A stretch of DNA of 59,594 nucleotides. Origin: Jaapia argillacea MUCL 33604. Its lineage: Eukaryota; Basidiomycota; Agaricomycetes; Jaapiales; Jaapiaceae. The notes under the pieces are model-generated. The model worked only from the letters and a program-made list of their open reading frames with translations. It did not search any database and was not told the DNA's origin. Made by a program: the position numbers and the translations under genes. The stretch lies in assembly GCA_000697665.1 (NCBI GenBank), contig KL197712.1, forward strand, positions 1,487,101 to 1,546,694, written 5' to 3'. This document shows, piece by piece, positions 45,374 through 55,600 of the stretch (the first letter of the stretch is position 1; each line of letters starts with the position of its first letter).

Positions 45374-46540
45374 TCATCGACTGGATCGTGACTGGCCGGA
45401 GTCCGACTGTTCGCCACGACGCTGGCTACGTCGAGCATGTCCAGCGTTCATAGATAACAATTGTTCCGTCGATGGTCCCGAATCCCCTGTCGCAGTAGGC
45501 TCCGTAGACGGTTCCTCTACGTTAGCAGCTCGTAGTTGAGCATCTCGCTGAGGGGAGGGACATTGCCTCTGCATATGGCCCTTCTTACCACAATTGTGGC
45601 AGGTGACATCCGTCGATGCATTAGCCTGATAGGGCCGAGATTCATTAACTTGAGGAGCCCTGGCAGGCCTCCTTCCATTACCATGTCGGTCGTAACCCGA
45701 TGGTCTGTCATCCCGTTGGTGATCGACTCTCTCACGTCGATGGTCGTCCTGTCTAGACGGGCGGTAACCTTTAGACTCGTAGTAAGAGGAAGGTTGGTCA
45801 TCTCGGTCTCTCGAGTCACGATTACTGTGTTTTCTTCGAGATGAATGATCTCGTTTGTCCCTTCGATCATCAGGGGATCGGTCCCTGCAATCGTCTCTAT
45901 AAGAGTTGTGAGAATTGTGGTCCTTCGTGCGCCTACTAGATGAGGATTTGCCCTCACTCTGCCTAGCTCCACTGAGCTGCCTCTGTCTAGCCATGAACCT
46001 AAGAGAGGTCTCCATTTCGATGGCCTCGCGATACATGACCTCTGAGGGCGTGAACTTGGCGTTGACTCCACGATTCTTCATCAACAGATCCCTGATCTCC
46101 TCGGGGATCCCAGCCAAGAATTCCCTACGGAACGTATAGTCATCGGGCGCGACCACCATACGACCAGCATTGTGACGAAGAGCGTTACAGTACGCAGCCA
46201 CACCGGTCTCTGAGCTGAACTTGCAGTTAAGGAACTTATGGACAGCTTCCTGAGTGGTAGCTTTGTGCAAGAATCGAGTGTGCAAGGCGCAGACAACCTT
46301 TTCGAAGTTCAAGTCTCGATCGTAATAAGTGGGTGTGTCGATCTCATGGTTAAACCACGAGAGAGCCTGTTTACGAAGAAATTGTCCCAAGAAATCCACT
46401 CTGGTGCGATCGTATTGGTCGCCGGTTAATCCCTGCATTGACATCCATCGTAATAGGAATTGGAACCAGTTCTTGAACTTCTCGACATCGTCCTCACCTT
46501 CCCAATGATAGGAAGCAGGGGTTTTAACACCCTTCGGCAA
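45374..46540 (-). pseudogene. Gag capsid and nucleocapsid of gypsy
   Basis: A minus-strand frame of 388 codons. The N-terminal half has the retrotransposon Gag capsid pattern (FKNWFQFLLRWM, AVHKFLNCKFSSETGVAAY, FLAGIPEEIRDLL), followed by a long Arg/Asp/Ser-rich stretch and one CCHC zinc knuckle, CHNCGKKGHMQRQC. The frame itself is open, but it may originally have been joined to the upstream proline-rich segment. Confidence 0.88.
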
Positions 46541-46719
46541 TGGTTGGCTGGACTGGCCGTGATTGAGCCGTTCTCAAATCATGACCCTGATTTGCGTCAA
46601 GGATTCTTCCTCGTAACCGTTGGGATGGTCCACAATCGCAGTGGGATTAAGGTATGTTTGGGGAGCACCAGAGTAAGCATGGCTCATTCTATCGGGTCTC
46701 GGACGTCGTGAACCTGAGC

Positions 46720-47460
46720 TCATAAGGTCAATCCCGAGATCGAACCTAACATTAGAAGGGCCGTAAGGCTGCTCTTCGTGAGGTTGATCATCGTTGTTGG
46801 ATGAATCATTGTCATTGTTCTGCGGATGGGCAGGGGGTCAGCCCCCATCAGGAGGCCCACCTCCTCCACCGGGAGGCCCTCTGCCTCCTCCTGGAGGTCT
46901 GGTCCCACGTCTACCAGGAGCACTTCCTCCCAGCCTGTCTTCAGCTGGAGAAGGACCATTCCTATTCGAGTTACCATCATTCGATCCTTGGTTGCTAGGC
47001 AGCGGCCTTCGACCGTCACAGTCGCCAGAGTTAAAACAACGGTGACTAGAAGCCGCGCTGCTGTTACTAGAACCGGGTGAAGGAGGAGGAGCAGGAGGAG
47101 CTCCTCCTCTCCCACTGTTACCCCCGCTTCCTGAAGCAATAGGGGGGGATCGTTGATCGCGAGAACTTGGTGGACGAGTAGGAGCAGGAGGCTCTCCTCC
47201 TCTCACTCCGTCATCTCCACCTCTTGACGCAATAGGAGGGGAGCGTCGGTCTGGAGGGATCGCAGGGGGCACACCACTAGGCCTCTTAGGCCCGAACAAA
47301 TCGGTAGGAGCAGTCCTCCGCGGTTCTCTAAGCATCTCAACCAAAGGATCATCCTTTCTTATATTAACTGGCAGGACTTCCGCTCGATAATAATCGTAAC
47401 GCGGAACCTTGGGTCCCTTACCCTTATCTTTGGTGGGGTTCTCTCGCCCACCTTTGTATC
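46720..47460 (-). pseudogene. Proline/glycine-rich segment of gypsy gag region
   Basis: Minus-strand frames switch here between a Pro/Ser/Gly/Arg-rich sequence (46838-47344) and neighbours. It is low in complexity, joins the upstream ORF to the capsid part, and has no known domain. Confidence 0.55.
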
Positions 47461-47503
47461 CTTCGTCGTGAGAGGGAATAGTATTGAATCGAGTAGTATA
47501 CTT

Positions 47504-48913
47504 TCATATGGGGTTCGGAAGGATCCTGGCATACTGATCTCGAATCACCACTGGATCTTCCGTGGTAGCCTGATGTGGGGGTCCGTCTCGGGCGAACCCT
47601 CTGTTCTTGGGCAAAGTAGGTAGCCCAGGTGGCCCTGAAAGCCATCTCCTACCAGTTGCAAACTGATGGGGATCCGGCCGTGGGGGCAACCCAGGGGGAA
47701 CACCAGATAACCTACTGTTATCGTCGTTCCTTCTAGGAACGGGTTCGTCGACCTTACGGCCTCGCTCTATGAACGGGGTTGACTGAACTCGAGCCATCCT
47801 TTGTGCTGCTGCTCGGCGACGTTCGTATTCCAATGCACTTTCATTAGGCAAATGACGATCATCGCCTAGACGCAATACCGAAGCCATTATATTAACGTCG
47901 GTAGTATCAGGTCCCGGGAATGGGGTTTCAGGCACCATGGCGGTACCTTCCACCCTCCCAGAAGTATGGTCGACGAGAAAGGAGTGAGGCAAAACACTGC
48001 CATCCTTAGACGGGACCCTAGATACGGGGCCCCCTGGTAAGGACTCAATGCTAGGCATAGGGGACAGGATGACCGCGTAACTGCTGCCACTCCCCGTAGC
48101 GTACGAGAATATGCTTGACACATTGTTCTGACCAGACAGAACGAACTCTGTAGCATCCAGCTTAGCCTGGAGAGCTCTGTTCAACTGATGATACTCGGCC
48201 CTCATCCTGGCCGACTTGGATTGCAACTCTACACTCACCTTAGTAACTTGAGCTAGGGCTCCCGCAATATTGTCTGTGAATGTGGCCAACTCCTGATCAG
48301 CCTTCGTCCAGCGATCGGTGGACCACTTTCGCAGCTTGTTCAGTGCGAACATTCCAGCCTCGGCATTGGTATCAATCGAAGACAGACGCTTCGATGAGGC
48401 AACCATACTAGGGCGTCGAGATCCCGCTGCTCCCACTGATGGGATACGAGGATCCACGAGCATAGATACTCCAGGAGATGGACCTCTCCCGAACAACTTG
48501 GGTCCCAGTATATTCGAAGGGTGCTCACCGAAAGACGCGCCCTCTCGTTGGGCAGGGAACACCGCTCCCTGATCGCCACTAGGCATTACCAACTGGTCAT
48601 CATCGGTGTCGTCGCCTGACCGTACTCCAACCACTTCAGTCATCAGGGCCGCAGCCGTAGCGTTCACGTCAGCCCTCGAGCCGGAGGTAATGTCACCACC
48701 GTGGTCGGTAGGTGCTAGGCTGTCGCAAATGGATAGAGGGGAGTCAATCCCTTCTGGAGGTCAACCAACTGATTTGCCGCTTCGATGAGCTTTGATGCGA
48801 GGGTCGAGCTGTTCAGCGACGCGAGATGCGCTGGCAGGGTCGTCGCCAGCTGTAGGGGAGTTAATGGTCGCCTTCTTGGCAACTCTAGGTTTTCGACAAT
48901 TCTTGTTAGACAT
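47504..48913 (-). pseudogene. 5' ORF of the gypsy element, unassigned
   Basis: The first ATG after the leader (48913) starts a basic stretch, MSNKNCRKPRVAKKAT, which soon shifts frame and meets a stop (GCC TAG near 48720). From 48667 a frame of 387 codons continues. It has an acidic start, a helical segment with Ala/Lys/Gln (about residues 105-170) that could form a coiled coil, and a Pro/Arg-rich tail. Its place before the capsid suggests an N-terminal Gag extension. I do not recognise a family. Confidence 0.6.
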
Positions 48914-48925
48914 AGTGCTGTCCTG

Positions 48926-48947
48926 CTTTCGCTATAAGTCGCGAAAG
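48926..48947 (-). promoter_or_regulatory. Hairpin in the gypsy leader
   Basis: CTTTCGC and GCGAAAG form a perfect 7-bp stem with an 8-nt loop, 13 nt before the first ATG of the minus-strand transcript. Its role is unknown; a packaging or dimerisation element is a guess. Confidence 0.4.
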
Positions 48948-48988
48948 TCGCTGTAGGGGTTCAAAATAAAAATCCGGGTTCAAAAAGG

Positions 48989-49254
48989 TGTAAGAAGCCT
49001 AATCTCAACCCTTAGAGTCACTCCGAGAGAACCGTTACCCATCTTATATAGATAAGCAGTAACTAGCACGAGAGACGCAAGAGTACGAGATAGAGGCGGT
49101 GGAGACAACAGAGTGAGCGTAGCACGAAGTAATCTGAGGGGAATGGAAGTCGCACCAGCGACAGACAAAGACTCAATCAACACAACAACCAACAACAGTC
49201 CATAACAAGACCAAGGGTCCCACGACCCGTCCACCAAGGACCTATGTCCTTACA
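48989..49254 (-). repeat. 5' LTR of the gypsy element
   Basis: 266 bp, partner of 39640-39905. The sequence next to it inside the element (CCTTTTTGAACCC on the minus strand) does not begin with the TGG usual for a tRNA primer-binding site. Confidence 0.95.
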
Positions 49255-49259
49255 ATTGG

Positions 49260-50220
49260 TTTCGTATGGAACTTGGATAAGCTCATTGTCACTCTGGCCA
49301 ATGATAAGAAAGCAATATATCTTGCCGCCATCAAGGAATGGGATGTGGAAACGACGCATACACTCCACCAAGTACAGAAGCTATATGGGAAACTTCTACA
49401 CTTGTGCCTGGTCATTCCGAGCGGACGAGCGTACCTCACCGGATTGGAGGCCATGCTCGCAATCTGCCATAACCGTCCTTTCATGCTGCATTCCCCTGTT
49501 AGAACAGTCAAAGGAGATCTTCAATGGTGGCGTGAAACCCCTGGTAAACCCATCCTCAGCCGACCTATCCCAGGCCCAGTTGAGCTCATTGACCTTGGTG
49601 CATTCTCGGATGCTTCATCGGGGATTGGTATTGCCATCATCATCAAGTGTCATTGGAGAGCGTGGCGACTCATCCCAGGATGGCAAGCACTCGAAGGCAA
49701 GCAAGATATCGCATGGGCGGAAGCTGTTGGCTTCGAATTCCTCATTCGAGCAATCATTGGGTCTTGTGACCCTAAACACCACTTTAAGCTCTACAGTGAC
49801 AACAAGGGAGTTGTTGAGGGTTGGCAGAATGGAAGAAGTCGGAACAATGCCGTCAACAGGGTCTTCAAATGAATCCACACCATCCTCGATAAGGCAAGGA
49901 TGTCAGAAGCAATCTACTCAGCTTACGTTCCCAGTAAGTCGAACCCAGCAGATGGACCGTTGAGAGGAATCTACCCCTCCCAGAGTCTCCTCCTCGCTCC
50001 AATTATACTCCCACCTGATCTCGAGAGGTTCCTTATTGACACCACCGAGCCATTCAGTGCAACTGAAATCTGCCTGCACCAAAGAGGCATCAAACCCCAA
50101 CCCCTCGCCAAATGCCTTACAACTCCTCTCACAAATGCTGGTACGCGCAAACACAATACCACCATTACCCCTGAGCGTTCTAAACACAGTAGATTCACAT
50201 GGGAAGCATGATAGAGATGC
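49260..50220 (+). pseudogene. RNase H and linker part of the Ngaro-like element
   Basis: This continues the RT frame after the gypsy insertion: HTLHQVQKLYGKLLHLC, VIPSGRAYLTGLEAML, then the RNase H acids in AFSDASSGIGIAI, DIAWAEAVGFEF and LYSDNKGVVEGW. A TGA lies just after NRVFK (49870-49872), after which the frame goes on with AYVPSKSNPADGPLRG, a motif common at the end of this domain. The reading frame joins perfectly across the 5-bp duplication, which proves the insertion. Confidence 0.88.
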
Positions 50221-50488
50221 AACTTGATTCACTGCTGACATCACCTTGGTAACATCCGAATCTATGGGGAAACCACGTCCATATCGCAAGGGACTCATCC
50301 CCGTGTCACCTGCTTGTCCTCACTGCCTCGCACGCGATCATCTTCGGTTATGGGTCCCGTCCACTTGACGGTTAGCCGAAGATAGTTACGGGCCACTCAA
50401 CATTTCAGAGGCAGATTTAGATTGAGTTCTTGCTGTCATCAATGTCTCATGGGCATCCGGTACTCGAGAAACCTATGGTTCAGGTCTA

Positions 50489-51405
50489 TTGATTTTTCAC
50501 GTTTTCTGTGACATTCGTGAGATTTCTGAGGTACAGCGCTGTCCGGCGAGCTCTATCTTAATGTTGACCTTCGTCTCGAGTTGTGCTGGATCATACTCAG
50601 GAAAGGCACTAGCAAACTATTTCTTTGTGATTCGAGCATGGCACACATTGCACAGACAACCATGGCACATAAATCCCACTGAAATGAAGGCCATCCTTGA
50701 TGGTGCATCCATCCTCGCTCCTCCTACCTCAAGAGGCTGAAGAGAAAACCATTCACCCCAACCCTCATCTCCTCAATTCGGGACCAGTTGGACCTTTCGA
50801 CCCCGTTAGATGCGGCGGTGTATGCATGCCTGACCATGACCTTTTGGTGTGCTGCCAGGGTTGGTGAATTCACTCTTCCGTCTTTGAAAGCTTTCAATCC
50901 CCAAGTTCACGTCAAACGATCTGACGTACGTAATGGCGAAGATCGCCATGGATTACAAGTCACTGTCTTCACCCTACCCTTCACCAAGTGCTCTGTTGAA
51001 GGCGAGGAAGTGTACTGGGCACGTCAAACTGGTTCATTCGACCCTGAAGCTGCCTTGGCCAACCATTTTGTGGTCAACAACCCTCCTCTACATTCCGCCC
51101 TTTTTACCTGGAACCACCCACATGGACCTCGGCCCCTTACTAGAACCAAATTTCTTAAATGGCTGAGCACTGCATTGAGCACCCTCGGTGTTGAATCGTT
51201 GAAGGGCCATGGTATCTGAAGTGGGGCAACTCTTGAGTACCTTTTGTGAGGTGTTCCGTTCGATGTCGTCAAATCCATTGGTCAGTGGAGTAGCGAGGCT
51301 TTTACACTGTATCTGTGTCAACATGCCGTTGTAATGGCCCCATACATTCAAGGAACTCCCATCCTGGAGCCTTTCACGCATTACACAATGCCGCCGCTGC
51401 GCTAA
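50489..51405 (+). pseudogene. Tyrosine recombinase of the Ngaro-like element
   Basis: A plus-strand frame starts with KALANYFFVIRAWH and shifts near 50740. It then runs from 50788 with FWCAARVGEFTLPSL (first catalytic Arg, codon at 50857-50859) and RTKFLKWLSTAL, to the HxxR region LKGHGI, where a TGA (51217-51219) stands at the second Arg. A further TGA follows at 51247-51249. The likely nucleophile lies in FTLYLCQHA. Both stops fit CGA-to-TGA changes. The enzyme would have circular or double-stranded cDNA as substrate for integration. Confidence 0.85.
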
Positions 51406-51493
51406 TCATGATGGTGTGTTCTCCGCCCATTTCCTAAAAATTTCGGGAGTCCAATCTTCGCTTGACACGTCACTGGGCTCCTACCAGTTGGGT

Positions 51494-51680
51494 ATCACAG
51501 CTCATATCAGACTCTTCATCTTTAGATCTGGACAGATGTTTCTAGTTGAAAAACCCTTCAGGTTTTTGCCCATACTCACTTAGCTTGTGCTCGCTTGCAT
51601 GTCCTCGGACAATACTATATACTTCAATTAATATCTTAATTGGACCTCCTGGTCAAGCCCATAGCTATCGTACACATAGA
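51494..51680 (+). repeat. Split direct repeat B1
   Basis: 187 bp, matching B2 at 51954-52140 with few differences; it directly abuts A2. Confidence 0.92.
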
Positions 51681-51836
51681 TAGTAATTTTAGAGAGCACG
51701 AGGAATGAGCGCGATCAAAAATTGTAGTCTACACACAGAGTCGGCAGAGTGGCTGACAGCTTCTCTGTCTTCCACCACGTCTGACGATTTTCTTGGACCT
51801 CACTGCTCGACTTCAGAGCAGCTCGTCTTGCTTTTG
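51681..51836 (+). repeat. Split direct repeat A2
   Basis: 156 bp, partner of A1 at 36628-36783. Confidence 0.92.
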
Positions 51837-51953
51837 CCCACCCACCACACCCTCTTTCACAGCATGCTTTCTCTTTACCATCTGTTTCGTAACTCGACGC
51901 ATACTATTCGCGATCTAACAAATCTCTCATACGCTGCTCTGGCCCACCCACCC

Positions 51954-52140
51954 ATCACAGCTCATATCAGACTCTTCATCTTCAGATCCGGACAGATGTT
52001 TCTAGTTGAAAAACCCTTCAGGTTTTTGCCCATACTCACTTAGCTTGTGCTCGCTCGCATGTCCTCGGACAATGCTATATACTTCAATTAATATCTTAAT
52101 TGGACCTCCCGGTCAAGCCCATAGCTATTGTACACATAGA
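51954..52140 (+). repeat. Split direct repeat B2
   Basis: 187 bp, partner of B1; it marks the right end of the element. Confidence 0.92.
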
Positions 52141-53510
52141 ACCACAAAATCGAGGAATTGTTTGATTGGTCCTACTGAGATCAGGCACCAATTATGTAAG
52201 ATTACCAAAAGTAGATATTTGTGATGGCCTGAGAACTTCCATGGCGATTGCCGTGAGAGACATTCCCACAGACATACTGCGAGCCACGGTCTATGAGCGG
52301 GTCCTGTGTTTGGGGGACCAGAGACCCAAATATTGCCCAATTTGGTCATTTGGGTTTCATTGGCCAGGACTCTCCCCCTGTACTTGCAGTTCAGATCTCT
52401 CATGTTGAGTAGGGATTCCCAGAAAATTTAGGGGGAATGAAATAGCTTGTTATTACCTCTGAGAATTTTATTGGCCCACTGCAAATTACTGGTTGCTTTC
52501 CGATTGGGAAAATTGAGGTTTCACAGTTCGCTTAGTCAGCAACATTCACAAGTCTGCCCACATGAACTTGGACATGGAGGAATTAATATTTGGATATCCT
52601 AGGGATAATAGAACTCCATTATTGATGATACCTTGCAGTTTAAACAAGGGCTTGTAGACTATTCAAGGGTTGTACCATCGAAAGAACATACAAGCTGTGC
52701 TTAACACCATCTCAGCATCTCTACAGGTTCCCGGTCCAGACCAAGTGAGACCCAAAGGAATCAACGAGAACATCGCCGGACTAGCGGGACCTTGAGACTT
52801 GGCTTCAGGACCTTAGGCCCAGAGAAGTCTCGCTACATGCACCAAACCTAATCTGAGTATGTAGGTAGTTTAGCATAACGGTTGTGCTTGACACCGATGT
52901 CAAAGGTCGGTCAGCGGTTTCAATTTCGGTGGGTACGTTAGCCGCCGGAACTCTCTATGCCTTGCTACGATGTCGAGAGGAAGATCTTGAGTTGTTCACA
53001 AGAAAGGTGACTTGGGTACAAACATGCATTGTTTGGTCGCCAAAGCTCTCTCGCACAACCCGGATAGGGCCGAGCTCAAGCCGGCACAGGCAAAGATACA
53101 TGAGAGGCAAGTAAACAAGGAAGAGGGTACGTGGTAAGGGTGGGGCAGAAAAGTGAGAGCCTGAAGTCTATGACTATCGAGCCACTAGTACGTGAGATAA
53201 GAGATCAGAACACAAGAAAAACATATCCGAGACTCAGGTCAATATATACTACTGAAGGCTAAAGCACCAAGTCCAAGCAGAAATCCCAAGCAAGAGTAGA
53301 GTCCTAAGCGAGCAGCAAAGCTGCGGAAAGCATCTACACTAGCATAGACCATGATCAAAGGGCTTTGATCTCCTATCTCTTAAATGCCTTTTAGGCTCGT
53401 CCATACCCTTCTGGTACAGTTGTGGAATCCATAAGTTATCTAGGCGAGAATCCTTTAGCCTTCACTCCATCCACTGGACCACTGATAGTTCCTATTCTTG
53501 ATCTTCCGCC
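52141..53510. other. No gene; one tRNA-like fragment
   Basis: No coding pattern is seen. At about 52865-52945 a TAGTTTAGCATAACGG stretch (A-box-like), a TTGAC/GTCAA hairpin and GGTTTCAATTTC (B-box-like) follow in tRNA order, suggesting a SINE head distinct from the family at 26900. The acceptor stem does not pair. Confidence 0.45.
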
Positions 53511-53514
53511 AACG

Positions 53515-53521
53515 TATAAAA
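53515..53521 (+). promoter_or_regulatory. TATA box of the kinase copy at 53.6 kb
   Basis: TATAAAA in CGTATAAAAGCAGGAATGG, the same block as at 16583-16589 on the minus strand, here 132 bp before the chosen ATG. Confidence 0.6.
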
Positions 53522-53652
53522 GCAGGAATGGGCACTGATGACCCAAGTACCCTCACATTCCTATCCATACAAACCGACTTTGGGGGAATAGTAATACGTT
53601 CAACTTCCAGTCCAATACGAGTTGGCCACTATCCTCTCCCAACGGCAAAGCT

Positions 53653-54880
53653 ATGCCTCATCCCCCTCAACACAGTCGGGCCGATGTGCGTTCCCTATCA
53701 ATGTCGTCGCCACCCTCCAACAAGTTGCAAGATTTGAGACTCCAACTGAGGTCCATCGACAACTTCCCGCATGCTCAAGGGTCTTTCTCTGATGTGTACA
53801 AGGGGATACTAGCTCAGGACAACATTGACATGCAGGTGGAATCTAAGGCTTCCCTCGCGGTCATCTTTTCATCATCTGACTCCTTTGTTTTCTTATAGGT
53901 CGCTGTCAAGGTCTACAGGGTTTGCGACGATGAGCAAAAGAATGCAGTGGCACTTGAGGTTGGTCGTCCCTCTTGCGTCCCTTCTCCCTTCTCAGGCATT
54001 TGTCCAGCACTTTCACCGAGAGGTTCACGCATACGAACTCCTCCACCTCAACCCACATGTAGCTGAAGTCCTTGGTGTCGCTACCGTTGGAGACAAACCT
54101 GCTCTCGTCATGAGATGGTATGAGAACGGCAACATCGCCCAGCAACTCTGCCTCAACCCTCACGTCTCCGTTTATAAACTTGTAAGCCTCTTGTCATCAT
54201 CTGAGTTGTCCACTGATTTGGCTCTCTACGATTGCCCCTCTAGGCACTCGACATCGTCAACAGGCTGAAGTCTTTACACTCCAACTATCCCCCAATAGTT
54301 CTCGGTGACCTGAAACCAGTGAGTGATCCGCTATTTATCCCAATATACACTCCGCCTCAATTATACCATCGTAGAGCAATATTCTTGTTGACGACGACCG
54401 ACGTGCCATTCTGTCCGGCTTTGGTTCTGCTTACATCCTGGGCGGTACCGAGTTTACTGCCACCAACCTCACTGGTTCGTGCCAATTCATGGCACCAGAG
54501 CTCCTTCCTACCATCGTCATCGATGATTCTCCACTACCGGCACCAACATTTATGTCCGACATGTGGTCTCTCGGTTGTACAATCGCCTAGGTACTTTGTT
54601 TCCCCTTCTTCATCCCAAACTATCCCTCATGTCTTCTCATTCTCACCTAATGTAGCTCATCACATCCAAGAAACCTCATTACAATCGCCGTCTCAACTCA
54701 CAAGTCATCCTCGTCGTCGTGAACGGTATCCAACCCTACACTGAAGCTGATTTCTTGAGTGCAAATAATTTTGTGGGGGCTGATCAATGTCGGGAGTTGT
54801 GGAAGGTTGTTGGGAGGCGTTGGGAGATGGACCCTATGAGAAGGCCTGCAGTTGACGAGTTTGAAAGTTTGATTCTGTGA
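53653..54880 (+). pseudogene. TKL-like kinase copy with a premature stop
   Basis: Exons follow the family plan: SFSDVYKGIL (glycine-loop region), VAVKVYRVC with the beta-3 Lys, HFHREVHAYELL, NPHVAEVLGVATV, SLHSNYPPIV, the catalytic-loop position LGDLKPSNILV, ILSGFGSAYILG, FMAPELL, SDMWSLGCTIA and the tail RRWEMDPMRRPAVDEFESL. Three signs of decay: the His of HGD is Leu, the Asp of DFG is Gly, and a TAG stands at 54588-54590 just before a splice donor where CAG is expected. The rest of the frame is clean to the final stop at 54878-54880. It is a recent copy, nearest to the fragments at 15840-16504 and 14280-14740. Confidence 0.82.
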
Positions 54881-55329
54881 TTGTTTGTTAGCTGGTGAGA
54901 GGGACTTGCGACTCTGCCTACTGTGTTACCATGGCTTCCCCGTCTTTCGTTCTTCATTTGACCCTTGATCTTTGATCTATTTCTTGATTTCCATCAGGGC
55001 TCCGGTTTATAGTTTGCGAGGATCTAATCTTTCAGGATGTATACCATAGGATAACTTGATGTTATTCCAATGGTATTCTGCACCAGAGAATCGAAGAGGT
55101 CCTGGATCCAGGTACTTATTGAATCACAAATGTATCTTCCGAGCTTCAGGATCAACATTACGATGATCTGAATTACTTTGAGCACGCCCAACAAGACTTT
55201 CTGGGGGTGAAGAGGTCACAGAATTGACTGTGCCTAACACACGGCCTCACTCTGTGGTCATCAGGAACTGTTGACAGAAGCATGGCATGGAGAGAAACTG
55301 CGGAGATGTGTCAGTGAGCAGGAATCGGA
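54881..55329. other. No recognisable gene
   Basis: 3' flank of the kinase copy; no motif seen. Confidence 0.5.
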
Positions 55330-55600
55330 GAGGGGTGCCTGTTTTTCAGTCTAGAAACGCCCGTTTTCAAGATAGAGACGCTTGTTTGCAAGGTACAGAC
55401 AGCCATTTTCGGGAGAGACACCTGCTTTTCAAGATAGATGAGACGTTTGTTCGCCTGAGATAGAGACGCCCGTTTTCAGGATACACTGGCAGTAGCGAGA
55501 CACTTGTCTACCAGATAGACACCCGCTTTCAGGATAAAGACACCCACTATCAGGATAGAGACGCCTGTGTGCAGGCCAGGCACCCGTGGGTAGGTGAGGT
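55330..55600. repeat. Degenerate minisatellite, about 22-bp unit
   Basis: About twelve diverged copies of AGACGCCYGTTTTCAGGATAG-like units in a row. The minus-strand frame over it is an artefact. Confidence 0.8.

Larger units (their letters stand above)
39640..49254 (-). mobile_element. Ty3/gypsy LTR retrotransposon, degenerate
   Basis: Two 266-bp LTRs with TGTAAG/CTTACA ends are flanked by a 5-bp target duplication, ATTGG (39635-39639 and 49255-49259). The order on the minus strand is 5' LTR, an unassigned ORF, a proline-rich segment, gag with zinc knuckle, protease, reverse transcriptase, RNase H and the N-terminal part of integrase (the gypsy order), then an extra ORF, a polypurine tract and the 3' LTR. 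Stops and frame breaks separate the domains, and the integrase core is missing. It inserted into the RNase H-proximal part of the Ngaro-like element's RT ORF. Confidence 0.93.
36628..52140 (+). mobile_element. Ngaro-like tyrosine-recombinase retroelement, split by a gypsy insertion
   Basis: Terminal sequences have the split-direct-repeat order A1 - coding - B1 - A2 - B2 typical of Ngaro-type elements: A1 36628-36783, B1 51494-51680, A2 51681-51836, B2 51954-52140. Coding parts on the plus strand are a Gag-like ORF, a zinc-knuckle plus reverse transcriptase/RNase H ORF and a tyrosine recombinase. A gypsy element (39640-49254) plus one copy of its 5-bp target duplication interrupts the RT/RNase H reading frame; without them the element is 5.9 kb. 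Several in-frame stops show this copy is not autonomous. Confidence 0.88.

Noticed and set aside
55330-55600. Regular short repeats considered as a CRISPR array
   Set aside because: Units are contiguous and diverged without unique spacers of constant length; the genome is eukaryotic. It is a minisatellite.
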